Origin: JADGGV01 sp035715725
GTDB taxonomy: Bacteria > Gemmatimonadota > Gemmatimonadetes > Longimicrobiales > RSA9
Reading direction: 5' to 3'
DNA: 14,116 nucleotides
Assembly: GCA_035715725.1 (NCBI GenBank)
Contig: DASTKT010000125.1
Coordinates: 1-14,116, forward strand
In this document: positions 8,483 to 14,116 of the stretch, in pieces
Layout: every line of letters starts with the position of its first letter
Numbering within the stretch: the stretch's first letter is position 1
The notes under the pieces: model-generated
Database searches by the model: none
Told to the model about the DNA's origin: nothing
The model's input: the letters and a program-made list of their open reading frames with translations, nothing else
Translations under genes and position numbers: made by a program

Positions 8483-9172
8483 CTACCGCAGCCGCCAGAA
8501 CGGCCCTATCAGCCCGACCTCCTCGAAGATCGCCTGCGTGCGCTCGACCGACGCGCGCGTCCAGCCGGGCTCCAGGCGCCCCTGGTACCAGCGCCGCGCG
8601 AGCCGCCAGCACTGCTCGATCGGCACGACCGCGCCTCGCGTCAGGCTCCGCGCCGCGCACCAGCGATCCACGTGCTCTTCCGACCGGAAGAGTAGGAGCG
8701 TCCCTCAGGTGAAGCCGATGTCGTCCCAGAATCGCGCGGGCGGGACCAGGAAGTGGACGACCGCGTCGCCCGGCTCGGCCACGTCCCCCCGCACGCGGAG
8801 CGTCATCGGCTCGCCGCAGTCGGCGCACCGCGTCGCCGTCTCGGAATCGGCCCCGAGCAGCGCGGCGATCCCGAGTGCATCCCAGGCGCAGTTCGCCCAG
8901 TACGTCCGCTCGGCCGTCCGGACCGGGAACGGCGTCGGCACGGCGGAGAACGGGTGCGCCATCCAGACGTCGCCGCTGCCGGGCGCCAGCGCCAGGGCGT
9001 GGGCGGCGGCCAGCCGTCGGAGCGACTCCTGGATCGCGGCGACGGACTGTCCGAGGTCGGCGGCCAGCTCCGCTGCGCCAGGCGCCCGCGCGACGGCCGC
9101 CAGCTGCTGGTAGATCCGATACCGGACCTGCTGGTCGAAGTCCGCCGACAGCTGCGGCGCGTCTTCGCTCAT
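8483..9172 (-). CDS. MerB-like alkylmercury lyase-family protein, candidate selenoprotein (in-frame TGA = Sec156)
   Basis: Read through the TGA at 8705-8707, this is one 229-residue protein close to MerB in length (212) and layout. A winged-helix N-terminus covers about 12-75. NCAWDALG gives Cys95 and Asp98, matching catalytic Cys96 and Asp99 of R831b MerB (WCALDTL). RCADCGEPM (Cys116) aligns with the conserved Cys117 region. The TGA then falls in GFT-U-GTLLLFRS, aligning with catalytic Cys159 in SFCCHVHFFAS. The conserved tail (EEHVDRWCAARSL to GPFWRLR) continues in the same frame to a normal stop at 8483. MerB cleaves carbon-mercury bonds with the Cys pair and Asp, but the substrate of this divergent branch is unknown. 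ATG 9172 has GAGGTGA nearby and starts 5 bp after the SRPBCC stop. A SECIS-like hairpin is at 8675-8692. If the TGA is a true stop, it is a 155-residue pseudogene product. Confidence 0.8.
8664..8707 (-). promoter_or_regulatory. Candidate bacterial SECIS element with its UGA codon
   Basis: On the minus strand the UGA (8707-8705) is followed 12 nt later by CTCTTCC-GGTC-GGAAGAG (8692-8675), a perfect 7-bp stem with a GGUC apical loop. The UGA-to-loop distance is 19 nt. In E. coli fdhF it is 18 nt, and the loop there also carries GGUC. A lower stem is possible: C8700-G8664 and G8699-C8665, one mismatch, then 8697-8695 with 8667-8669. A 2x5-nt internal loop then leads to the upper stem. SelB binding is predicted. 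Caveat: the hairpin lies in codons for a conserved LFRSEE peptide, whose codons partly force the complementarity. Confidence 0.72.
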
Positions 9173-9177
9173 GCCCG

Positions 9178-9663
9178 TCACCTCGCTTCGAGGGGATCTA
9201 CCGGGGCGCCGCCCGCCAGGCACCTTCCGACGGCCACGCGCCAGCGCTCCATCTTCGCATCGTGCTCGTGCTGCGTCATCGCCGCGATCTCGCGGTTCCC
9301 CTCCCCGGTCAGACCGACGAACACATAGGCGACCCGGACGTCCGACGCGTCCGCGCCGGCCGCGCGGCAGCTGACGTCGACGCGGACGACGTACCGGCCG
9401 GGCTCGACGCGGTAGTAGCTGACCGCATGCGCGTCGCGGTCGAGCCGCGCGACGATCCAGACCGCGTCGCCGTACTGCTCCGGCGTGCGGAAGACCTGGC
9501 CCTCCGCCCAGCCGCCGTCGGCCGGATGGAGCAGCTCCGGCCGCCAGCCGGCGACCCAGCGCTCCTCGCCCCGCGGCGAGAAGAGCCAGAAGATGCGATC
9601 GGGCGGCGCCGCGAGCCGGAAGCCGCCGGTCAGCTCGATGTGCTTCGCAGTGAAATCGGACAC
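9178..9663 (-). CDS. SRPBCC (START/Bet v1-like) family protein, operon partner of the MerB-like gene
   Basis: The 161-residue protein has the helix-grip pattern of SRPBCC ligand-binding proteins. A first strand (IELTGGFRLAAPPDRIFWLF, 9-28) leads into the short helices. Then come WVAGWRPELL (36-45), the curved strands GWAEGQVFRT, AVWIVARLDRDAHAVSYYRV and YVVRVDVSCR, and a long C-terminal helix (about 122-149). It has no obvious catalytic residues, and the ligand is unknown. The start is GTG at 9663, since an in-frame TAG lies four codons upstream. No good ribosome site is visible. It ends 5 bp before the MerB-like start, so the two are almost certainly co-translated. A role in handling a hydrophobic ligand for the neighbour is inference. 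Confidence 0.82.
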   Translation of the reverse strand: MSDFTAKHIELTGGFRLAAPPDRIFWLFSPRGEERWVAGWRPELLHPADGGWAEGQVFRTPEQYGDAVWIVARLDRDAHAVSYYRVEPGRYVVRVDVSCRAAGADASDVRVAYVFVGLTGEGNREIAAMTQHEHDAKMERWRVAVGRCLAGGAPVDPLEAR

Positions 9664-9678
9664 GGGGATCTACCGGGG
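9192..9678. repeat. Pair of 15-bp direct repeats bracketing the SRPBCC gene
   Basis: GGGGATCTACCGGGG occurs exactly at 9192-9206 and again at 9664-9678, starting 472 bp apart. One copy encodes the last codons of the SRPBCC protein; the other abuts its GTG start. This could be a trace of duplication or of recombination that inserted or trimmed the gene, or chance. Confidence 0.6.
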
Positions 9679-9791
9679 TACGCAGGTTCGATGAGAGCGG
9701 ACGCCTCTGCGGCCGCGCGACGGCGGCCCGCGGCGCCGTCCAGACACGCGCGTCGGCCGCCACTCGGCCTCCGTCGCAGCGCGGGACGGGC

Positions 9792-11231
9792 TCAGCCGGT
9801 GTCGGTGTTCCGCCACGGTCCGGCGGGCGCGCGGCCGCTGCCGTCCAGCAGCGCGAACACGCCCTTCTCGCGCAGCACGCGCATCCCGAGCCGTTGGCTC
9901 GAGAGGCCCGGGCGCAGGACGTAGTCGAACTCGAGGCGCCCGTCCGTTTCCGTGGCCTCGAAGCGCCGGCAGTCGACGTGCCCCGTCGCCTGGAGCGTCG
10001 GCCCGGCCTCGATCAGGTGCGACGAGACCAGGAACACGCTCCCCTCGCGCGCGACCAGCCGGGTGAGGAACGCGCACGACGCGTCGAGCGCGTCCTTCAC
10101 GTTCGTGCCCTTGAACGGCTCGTCCATGACCGCGACCACGCGGCGCCCGTCGGCCACGGCCTGGGCGATCGCGCGCGCCCGGAGCGCCTCGGCCTCGAAG
10201 AAGCTGATCCCCGTCCGCACGTTGTCCGCGAGCGTGATCGCCGTAAAGATCGCCTCGCACGGCGAGAAGCGGAACGAGCGCGCCGGGACGCCCATCCCCA
10301 GGTGCGCGAGGTAGATCGCGGTGGCGCAGGCGCGGAGGTACGTCGTCTTCCCCGCCATGTTCGGCCCGGTCAGGAAGAGCAGCCGATGGTGCGCGTCAAC
10401 GTGGAGCGGGTTCGGCACGGGCGCACCGACCAGCGGGTGGTAGACGCCGTCGGCGACGATCTCCAGCTCGCCGTCCACGACCTCCGGGAAGACGAAGGCG
10501 TACTCGTCGGTCGCATCCGCGAGCGAGACGAGCGCGTCGATCTCGAAGAGGATGCGGACGAGCCGCTCGACCGATTCCTTCTCCCCGTGCCGGAAGACCC
10601 GGTCGACCGCGAGCACGCGGAACACGCGCCAGCGCTCCTCCCGCTCGAGCGGGAGCGATGCGAGCGCGGGGCGGCCCAGGATGTCGCGGATCTCGCGCAG
10701 GTGGGCGCCGACCTCGCCCGGCGCCTCGCTCGCGCCCGGATGCGTGGCCACCTGGCGGAGCCCGCGCAGCAGCCGCGCCGTGTGCCGCGCGCCCCGGGCG
10801 ATCTGCTGCAGCTGGCGGAAGCTCTCGAGGAAGAGCTGGAGCGCGTCCAGCGCCAGACCGAAGCGGTTGGCGCTCGCCGGCGCCGGCAGGTTCCCATGGA
10901 AGTAGTGCTCGAAGCCGGAGACGAGATACTGGCCCGGCAGGCTGGCGAACTCCGCGCGGTGAGCCAGGATGTAGCGGAGCGAGCCCTGGACGGCGCGGAT
11001 CCGGTCCGGCTCCGACAGCGGCGCCAGGAACCGGCCGAACAGCGCGCTCGCGCCGCCCCGGGTGCGCGCGCGGTCGAGGAGCCGGAACAGCCCCGGCCTC
11101 CCCTCCTGCGCCTCGAAGATCTCCAGGTCGCGGAACGTCTGCCGGTCGACCCACACCTCGCCCGGCCGGACGGTCCGGCGCGGCGCCTTCGTGAACCGCC
11201 CCGGGCTCCTCGCGATCGAGAACCGTTCCAC
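9792..11231 (-). CDS. MutS-family ATPase lacking the mismatch-recognition domain
   Basis: The 479-residue protein has only the core and ATPase parts of MutS. A lever/core region (about 28-250) starts with VDRQTFRDLEIFE, typical of MutS domain III. The ATPase domain has Walker A GPNMAGKTT at 289-297, Walker B VVAVMDEPFKGTN (365-377) and the SSHLIE switch histidine His405. The N-terminal mismatch-binding domain with the Phe-X-Glu motif is absent, and no Smr nuclease tail follows. It is therefore not a canonical MutS1 or MutS2. Short MutS homologues of this type are widespread and mostly uncharacterised. The GTG at 11231 has GAGGAGG 6 nt upstream. It ends 128 bp before the SRPBCC start on the same strand, so it may or may not share that transcript. 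Confidence 0.88.
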   Translation of the reverse strand: MERFSIARSPGRFTKAPRRTVRPGEVWVDRQTFRDLEIFEAQEGRPGLFRLLDRARTRGGASALFGRFLAPLSEPDRIRAVQGSLRYILAHRAEFASLPGQYLVSGFEHYFHGNLPAPASANRFGLALDALQLFLESFRQLQQIARGARHTARLLRGLRQVATHPGASEAPGEVGAHLREIRDILGRPALASLPLEREERWRVFRVLAVDRVFRHGEKESVERLVRILFEIDALVSLADATDEYAFVFPEVVDGELEIVADGVYHPLVGAPVPNPLHVDAHHRLLFLTGPNMAGKTTYLRACATAIYLAHLGMGVPARSFRFSPCEAIFTAITLADNVRTGISFFEAEALRARAIAQAVADGRRVVAVMDEPFKGTNVKDALDASCAFLTRLVAREGSVFLVSSHLIEAGPTLQATGHVDCRRFEATETDGRLEFDYVLRPGLSSQRLGMRVLREKGVFALLDGSGRAPAGPWRNTDTG

Positions 11232-11478
11232 GCAGGACCTCCTCGAAGGTGAGGGACACGACGCAGCGGTCTCACGCTCCCTATCGCCGGCGAGTCACGA
11301 GTGTAGCGGCCGACATCCGGGCGTACCAGAGGATCGGGGCGACGTTCTTCCCTCCTTCGTCATCGCGGCGGCGGTCTACCCGCCGGATTGTCGGCACCGG
11401 TTGTGCATCGCCCCCCCGCGACCCACCTTCCGCCGGAAGGACCCAGCCGATCTACCTGCAGTCTCAAGGAGTCGAAGC
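11232..11478. promoter_or_regulatory. Divergent intergenic region between the MutS-like and lipoprotein genes
   Basis: This 247-bp gap is the only head-to-head gene arrangement in the window, so promoters for both directions should lie here. I see no convincing -35/-10 pair. A small perfect hairpin, CCTTCC-GCC-GGAAGG (11426-11440), lies in the likely leader of the lipoprotein, about 40 nt upstream of its start. Confidence 0.4.
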
Positions 11479-11934
11479 ATGCAGCACAGTCGTCGTCCGT
11501 CCGTCCTCCCGCTCGTCGCCCTCCTCGCTGCTCTCGCGCTCCCCGCCTGCGGGGACGACTCACCCGCCGGGCCGCCGACGCAGGAGAGCGTCGCCGGCGT
11601 CTACCAGATCAGCGCCGGCCGTTCCGGCGCCGTGCTCGAGGTCACCCAGATCGGTCAGACCACCGATTATCTCGCCGCCGGCGCGACCGCCCGGCTCGAG
11701 CTCGAGGCCGATGGCACCACCACCGGCCGGCTGTTCGTGCCCAGCGGCGGCGACGACGGCGGCGACTTCGACGCGGATCTCGCCGGGACGTGGACGCTCC
11801 AGGGCGACACTGTCCGGCTCTCCCACGCCGCCGACACGTTCCTGCGCGACATGCCGCTCGTGGTGTCACGCAACAGCCTGGCCGGCGACCGTACCTTCAG
11901 CGGCATCCACGTGCGGATCGTGCTGGTGCGGTAG
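11479..11934 (+). CDS. Secreted lipoprotein of unknown function
   Basis: The 151-residue protein has a signal peptide with the lipobox LPAC and lipidated Cys24, then GDDSPAGPPTQES, a typical flexible linker. The mature part is short alternating strands, rich in Gly, Thr and Asp: GVYQISAGRSGAVLEVTQIG, ARLELEADGTTTGRLFVP, GTWTLQGDTVRLS, FSGIHVRIVLVR. It resembles small lipocalin-like or repeat-strand lipoproteins that start with GVY and carry a GTW-LQGD-V hairpin. I cannot assign a function. The ATG at 11479 has AAGGAG with 7-nt spacing, the clearest ribosome site in the window, and starts the signal peptide. It is the only plus-strand gene and ends convergently with the outer membrane protein gene 63 bp away. 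Confidence 0.85.
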   Translation: MQHSRRPSVLPLVALLAALALPACGDDSPAGPPTQESVAGVYQISAGRSGAVLEVTQIGQTTDYLAAGATARLELEADGTTTGRLFVPSGGDDGGDFDADLAGTWTLQGDTVRLSHAADTFLRDMPLVVSRNSLAGDRTFSGIHVRIVLVR

Positions 11935-11968
11935 GCGGATCGCGCCGCGCGGCTCCGGGGCCGCCACC

Positions 11969-11984
11969 ACGCCCCCGCGGGCGT
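11969..11984. terminator. Small hairpin in the convergent gap
   Basis: ACGCCC-CCGC-GGGCGT forms a 6-bp stem between the convergent lipoprotein and outer membrane protein stops, where a bidirectional terminator would be expected. A second imperfect GC stem, GCGGCT-CCGG-GGCCGC, precedes it at about 11949-11964. Neither has a T tract. Confidence 0.3.
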
Positions 11985-11997
11985 CGGCCCGGCGGAA

Positions 11998-12636
11998 TCA
12001 GAAGGACCCGCTCGGCCCGGCGGCCGCGTGGGCGCTGGCATGCCAGAACCGGGCGCCGCCGCCCTGGACCGGCACGCGCGCCCACGCGCCGACCGCCTTC
12101 AGCTCCGCGAAGGCGGTGCCCTGCCCCGCCCCCGCGAGGCGGCCCCACCCGACCTGCGCCGCGGGCCCGGAGAGGTGGTATCCGCCGAACGACCCGCTGG
12201 TCTCCGGCAGCTCCCGGCCGCGCACCGTGTTCTCGGGATGGCTGATCACCACACCGGCGCCGAGCCGCGCCTCGGCGAGCCCGTCGACCCGGCTGTACAG
12301 CAAGGTGACGACGTTGAAGCCGTGCGAGATGTCGAAGCGCTGGACCTCCGCCGGCCGGTTCCGCAGGAACAGCTTGTGGTGGATCCACTCCATGCCCCAG
12401 CCGTGATCGCCGTCCAGGCGTTCCGCCCGGACCAGGTAGTAGAGCGGCCGCTGGAACGCCCGCGTCGCGAAGCGGGCCGTGGTCCGGATCGGCGGCTCGC
12501 CGCGCTGCCGGATCACGAGCGGGACCGGGACGTTGTAGGCGAACCCCAGCGCCGCGCCGATCCGCCACGTCTGCCCGGCCGCGGCCGCGGGGAGGAGCAG
12601 CGTCGCGGCGATCGCCAGGGGCGCGCGGAGCCGCAT
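11998..12636 (-). CDS. Exported, probable outer membrane beta-barrel protein
   Basis: The 212-residue protein has a cleavable-type signal (MRLRAPLAIAATLLLPAAAAGQ, cleavage likely near residues 20-22). Alternating amphipathic strands follow: WRIGAALGFAYNVPVPLVI, RPLYYLVRAERLD, GWGMEWIHHKLFLR, FNVVTLLYSRVDG, EARLGAGVVISHPEN, TAFAELKAVGAWARVPV, ARFWHASAHAAAG. It ends in Phe, the usual C-terminal signature for BAM-assembled barrels. The family and ligand are not recognised. The ATG at 12636 starts the signal peptide. A GGGAGG is visible but about 11 nt upstream, slightly far. It starts 23 bp after the upstream reductase stop on the same strand. Confidence 0.75.
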   Translation of the reverse strand: MRLRAPLAIAATLLLPAAAAGQTWRIGAALGFAYNVPVPLVIRQRGEPPIRTTARFATRAFQRPLYYLVRAERLDGDHGWGMEWIHHKLFLRNRPAEVQRFDISHGFNVVTLLYSRVDGLAEARLGAGVVISHPENTVRGRELPETSGSFGGYHLSGPAAQVGWGRLAGAGQGTAFAELKAVGAWARVPVQGGGARFWHASAHAAAGPSGSF

Positions 12637-12659
12637 CGGACCAGGGTCCTCCCTTCCGC

Positions 12660-13172
12660 CTACCCCCGCACGTCGTAGTCGAGCATCACGATCCCGCTCC
12701 GCGGGTAGACGCGCTGGCCCTTGAGCGTCAGCGTGGCGCGCGGCGCGGGCGCCGGCAGGAACGGGATCCCGCCCCCGAGCAGGATCGGCACGACCGCGAG
12801 CTCGATGCCATTCACCAGGCCGAGCCCCAGGAGCAGCCGGAACGTCTCGCCGCCGCCGAACAGCCAGATGTCCTTGCCGTCCTCGCGCTTGAGCGCTTCG
12901 ATCGGCCCGCGCACGTCCCCCGACAGCACCGTCACGTCCGGGTGGGCCTCCGGCCGGAGCGAGCTAGAGAGGACGACGATCTTCTTGCCGAAGGTGTCCC
13001 CCGACTGGCGGACCAGGTCGTAGGTCTTGCGCCCCATCAGGAGCACGTCGAACTGCGCGAAGATCGCCGCGAAGTCGATGTCGGGATCCGCGGGGATCCA
13101 GTCGTACCCCCCGTCCGCGGTCGCGATGTAGCCGTCGAGGCTGCACGCCACATGGTAGTGGATCCGTCTCAT
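12660..13172 (-). CDS. RibD C-terminal/dihydrofolate reductase-fold protein
   Basis: The 170-residue protein has the compact DHFR-like pattern of the YyaP/RibD_C family. It includes an N-terminal strand with SLDGYIA (11-17), DVLLMGRKTYD (42-52), IVVLSSSL (65-72), WLFGGGET (103-110) with the NADPH-binding GGGE, and VVPILLGGGIPF (127-138). By family, it is an NADPH-dependent reductase of unknown physiological substrate. Most such stand-alone proteins are neither true folate reductases nor RibD, so no gene symbol is given. The ATG at 13172 has a GGGGGGAG site 6 nt upstream. Upstream (13173-13284) there is a perfect CGGACGTCCG palindrome (13225-13234) that might be an operator. Confidence 0.9.
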   Translation of the reverse strand: MRRIHYHVACSLDGYIATADGGYDWIPADPDIDFAAIFAQFDVLLMGRKTYDLVRQSGDTFGKKIVVLSSSLRPEAHPDVTVLSGDVRGPIEALKREDGKDIWLFGGGETFRLLLGLGLVNGIELAVVPILLGGGIPFLPAPAPRATLTLKGQRVYPRSGIVMLDYDVRG

Positions 13173-13224
13173 CGGCTCTCCCCCCTCGATGCATGCGACG
13201 ACGTGAACGTCCGGGTTCGCCGTG

Positions 13225-13234
13225 CGGACGTCCG
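13225..13234. promoter_or_regulatory. CGGACGTCCG palindrome upstream of the reductase
   Basis: This perfect 10-bp palindrome sits about 52 bp upstream of the reductase start. The related half ACGTCCG also occurs nearby at about 13207-13213. A binding site is plausible, but nothing identifies the regulator. Confidence 0.25.
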
Positions 13235-13284
13235 AACAGGTGATTGCTGGCCGCGCACGTGCGTGGGCGCGGGCGCCCGCCGCG

Positions 13285-13701
13285 TCAACCCCCGGAGACC
13301 TCCACGTGCTCGAGCTTCACCGGGATCGCGGACCGCACCGTGTTCTGGATCTCCGCCACGGCATCCGTGTGCCGGACGAGCTCGCGGAGCGCCGCCGCGT
13401 CGCCCGGGCCGGAGATCCGGACGCGGTACCGCACGCTCTCCGCCGGCGCACCCTCCGCCGGGAAGTCCGCCTCCGCCTCCACCGCCACGTCGTCGACCGT
13501 GAGGCCGCGCTTCGCCGCCTCCCGGAACAGGTCGTTGCAGACGCACGTCGCCAGCGCCGCCAGCAAGAGCTCCCCGCCGCTCACGCTCGAGCCGCGACCG
13601 GTCGGCTTCGGCAAGACGCCGAGCGTCCTCTGCGCGCCGTTCGTCGCAACCGAGAGGACGTGCGCGTCCACGGAGTTCTCGAGCCGGGCGGTGATCTTCA
13701 T
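13285..13701 (-). CDS. OsmC-family protein
   Basis: The 138-residue protein has the OsmC/Ohr architecture. N-terminal strands (MKITARLENSVDAHVLSV) precede GVLPKPTGRGSSVSGGELLLAALATC, the central helix with CVCNDLFREAAKRGL (Cys53 and Cys55), then strands VDDVAVEAEADFP and RYRVRISG. The peroxidase partner cysteine usually found near the C-terminal helix (the CPV motif) is replaced by TDAVAEIQNT. The classic two-cysteine hydroperoxide-reductase mechanism is therefore not evident, and detoxification of organic peroxides is not assured. A function in thiol chemistry via Cys53/Cys55 is possible. The ATG at 13701 begins the first strand, and no good ribosome site is visible. It lies between the reductase and the DUF1801 gene on the same strand. 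Confidence 0.88.
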   Translation of the reverse strand: MKITARLENSVDAHVLSVATNGAQRTLGVLPKPTGRGSSVSGGELLLAALATCVCNDLFREAAKRGLTVDDVAVEAEADFPAEGAPAESVRYRVRISGPGDAAALRELVRHTDAVAEIQNTVRSAIPVKLEHVEVSGG

Positions 13702-13843
13702 CGTGTAGTCGTCCGCGTGTGGAGTTGTCGTGTGGACTCGAGGCGGCGCGCCGCCTCCCCGGACCTCCGCCGCGTTCCGTCACCGGACGCCGCCGGCGGC
13801 GCACGGCCGGCGCGGCACGCGACCGCCGACCCGCCCGGGATCG

Positions 13844-14116
13844 CTACTCGCCTTTGCCGGCGACCTCGTCGACCCGAACCGCGAGGATCCGGCGGATCAG
13901 CTCCATGGGCATCGGCCGGGCGAGAGCGAACCGGAGCGAGCTCTTCCCGCTCCGATACGGCGCGATCTCGTCGCTGAACGCCTCCGCGACGCCCCGGGTG
14001 ACGGGATACAAGGCGATGTGCTTCTTCCACCCCGCGAGGTACACCAGCCGGTGGCCGGCGAGGTCGAACGTGGGGATCTCGTAGCTGATCCGCTCCGTCA
14101 CCCCGGGTGCCGTCGC
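13844..14116 (-). CDS. DUF1801-family protein (YdhG/CyaY-like fold), N-terminus beyond window
   Basis: The frame is open to the window edge, so the protein is partial, with about 90 residues visible. The conserved core is ISYEIPTFDLAGHRLVYLAGWKKHIALYPV, then VAEAFSDEIAPYRSGKSSLRFALARPMPMELIRRIL. This is the characteristic DUF1801 pattern (Y-x-P-x-F, YxAxxKxHI-x-YP, K-x-x-xxF). Members have a frataxin-like fold, and some were proposed as iron-binding; function is not established. The visible GTG at 14101 is inside the conserved core, so the true start is upstream, outside the window. The 142-bp gap to the OsmC gene holds G+C-rich palindromes (about 13789-13802) but no clear promoter or terminator. 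Confidence 0.85.
   Translation of the reverse strand, partial: ATAPGVTERISYEIPTFDLAGHRLVYLAGWKKHIALYPVTRGVAEAFSDEIAPYRSGKSSLRFALARPMPMELIRRILAVRVDEVAGKGE

Noticed and set aside
8483..8671. Separate 62-residue gene starting at the GTG at 8671
   Set aside because: Its sequence is the conserved C-terminus of MerB-like proteins and joins in frame to the upstream part through one TGA, so it is treated as part of that gene.
8705..8707. Frameshift as the explanation of the split MerB-like gene
   Set aside because: Both halves are in the same frame, and homology resumes in the very next codon, so only a one-codon change is needed.
8415..8828. Minus-strand frame of 137 codons over the C-terminus of the MerB-like gene
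   Set aside because: It is out of frame with the conserved MerB-like tail and Arg/Ala-rich. The tail frame joined through the TGA explains the region better.
9670..10260. Minus-strand frame overlapping the 3' end of the MutS-like gene
   Set aside because: It overlaps conserved Walker B and switch regions of MutS in another frame, and its translation has no recognisable motif.

Overview
The window is a very G+C-rich stretch of bacterial DNA. Gene density is high, and all but one gene lie on the minus strand. No rRNA, tRNA, CRISPR or insertion sequence was found. A long duplicated-permease protein of the ADOP type, several soil-type accessory enzymes, lipoproteins with simple lipoboxes and a C-terminal-Phe barrel-like protein suggest a Gram-negative soil bacterium. 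Gemmatimonadota is the best guess, Acidobacteriota the next. This is inference from gene style, not from a phylogenetic marker.

Layout, left to right. A minus-strand hairpin followed by T-rich sequence (about 47-94) lies downstream of a parA-parB pair (1943 to 356). A gene-free stretch upstream of parA (1944-2555) is packed with inverted repeats: a parS-like palindrome with a look-alike inside parB, a perfect 17-bp-arm hairpin, and six tandem 8-mers. Next come a small lipoprotein (2921-2556), an 812-residue MacB/FtsX-type orphan permease (5496-3058), a large secreted or anchored esterase (7472-5697) and an M48 membrane metallopeptidase (8357-7575). A two-gene unit follows: an SRPBCC protein (9663-9178) and a MerB-like protein (9172-8483). 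Upstream of it is a short MutS-type ATPase (11231-9792). The only plus-strand gene encodes a lipoprotein (11479-11934). The right end carries a barrel-like outer membrane protein, a RibD/DHFR-fold reductase, an OsmC-family protein and a truncated DUF1801 gene.

The main discovery is in the MerB-like gene. Its reading frame is interrupted by one in-frame TGA (8705-8707) exactly where MerB has its second catalytic cysteine (Cys159 in the plasmid R831b enzyme). The other catalytic residues are present (C95 and D98, matching Cys96 and Asp99). The conserved C-terminal 73 residues continue in the same frame after the TGA. Just downstream is a perfect 7-bp stem with a GGUC tetraloop, placed 19 nt after the UGA. 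That is the geometry and loop sequence of a bacterial SECIS element such as that of E. coli fdhF. I therefore annotate it as a candidate selenoprotein: a MerB-fold enzyme with a Cys/Sec active site, encoded directly after an SRPBCC gene. The main alternative is a recent Cys-to-stop mutation, and the window holds no sel genes to decide between them.

The second point of interest is the parAB region. It lacks the usual chromosomal neighbours and has its own candidate centromere, so it may mark a megaplasmid or second replicon.
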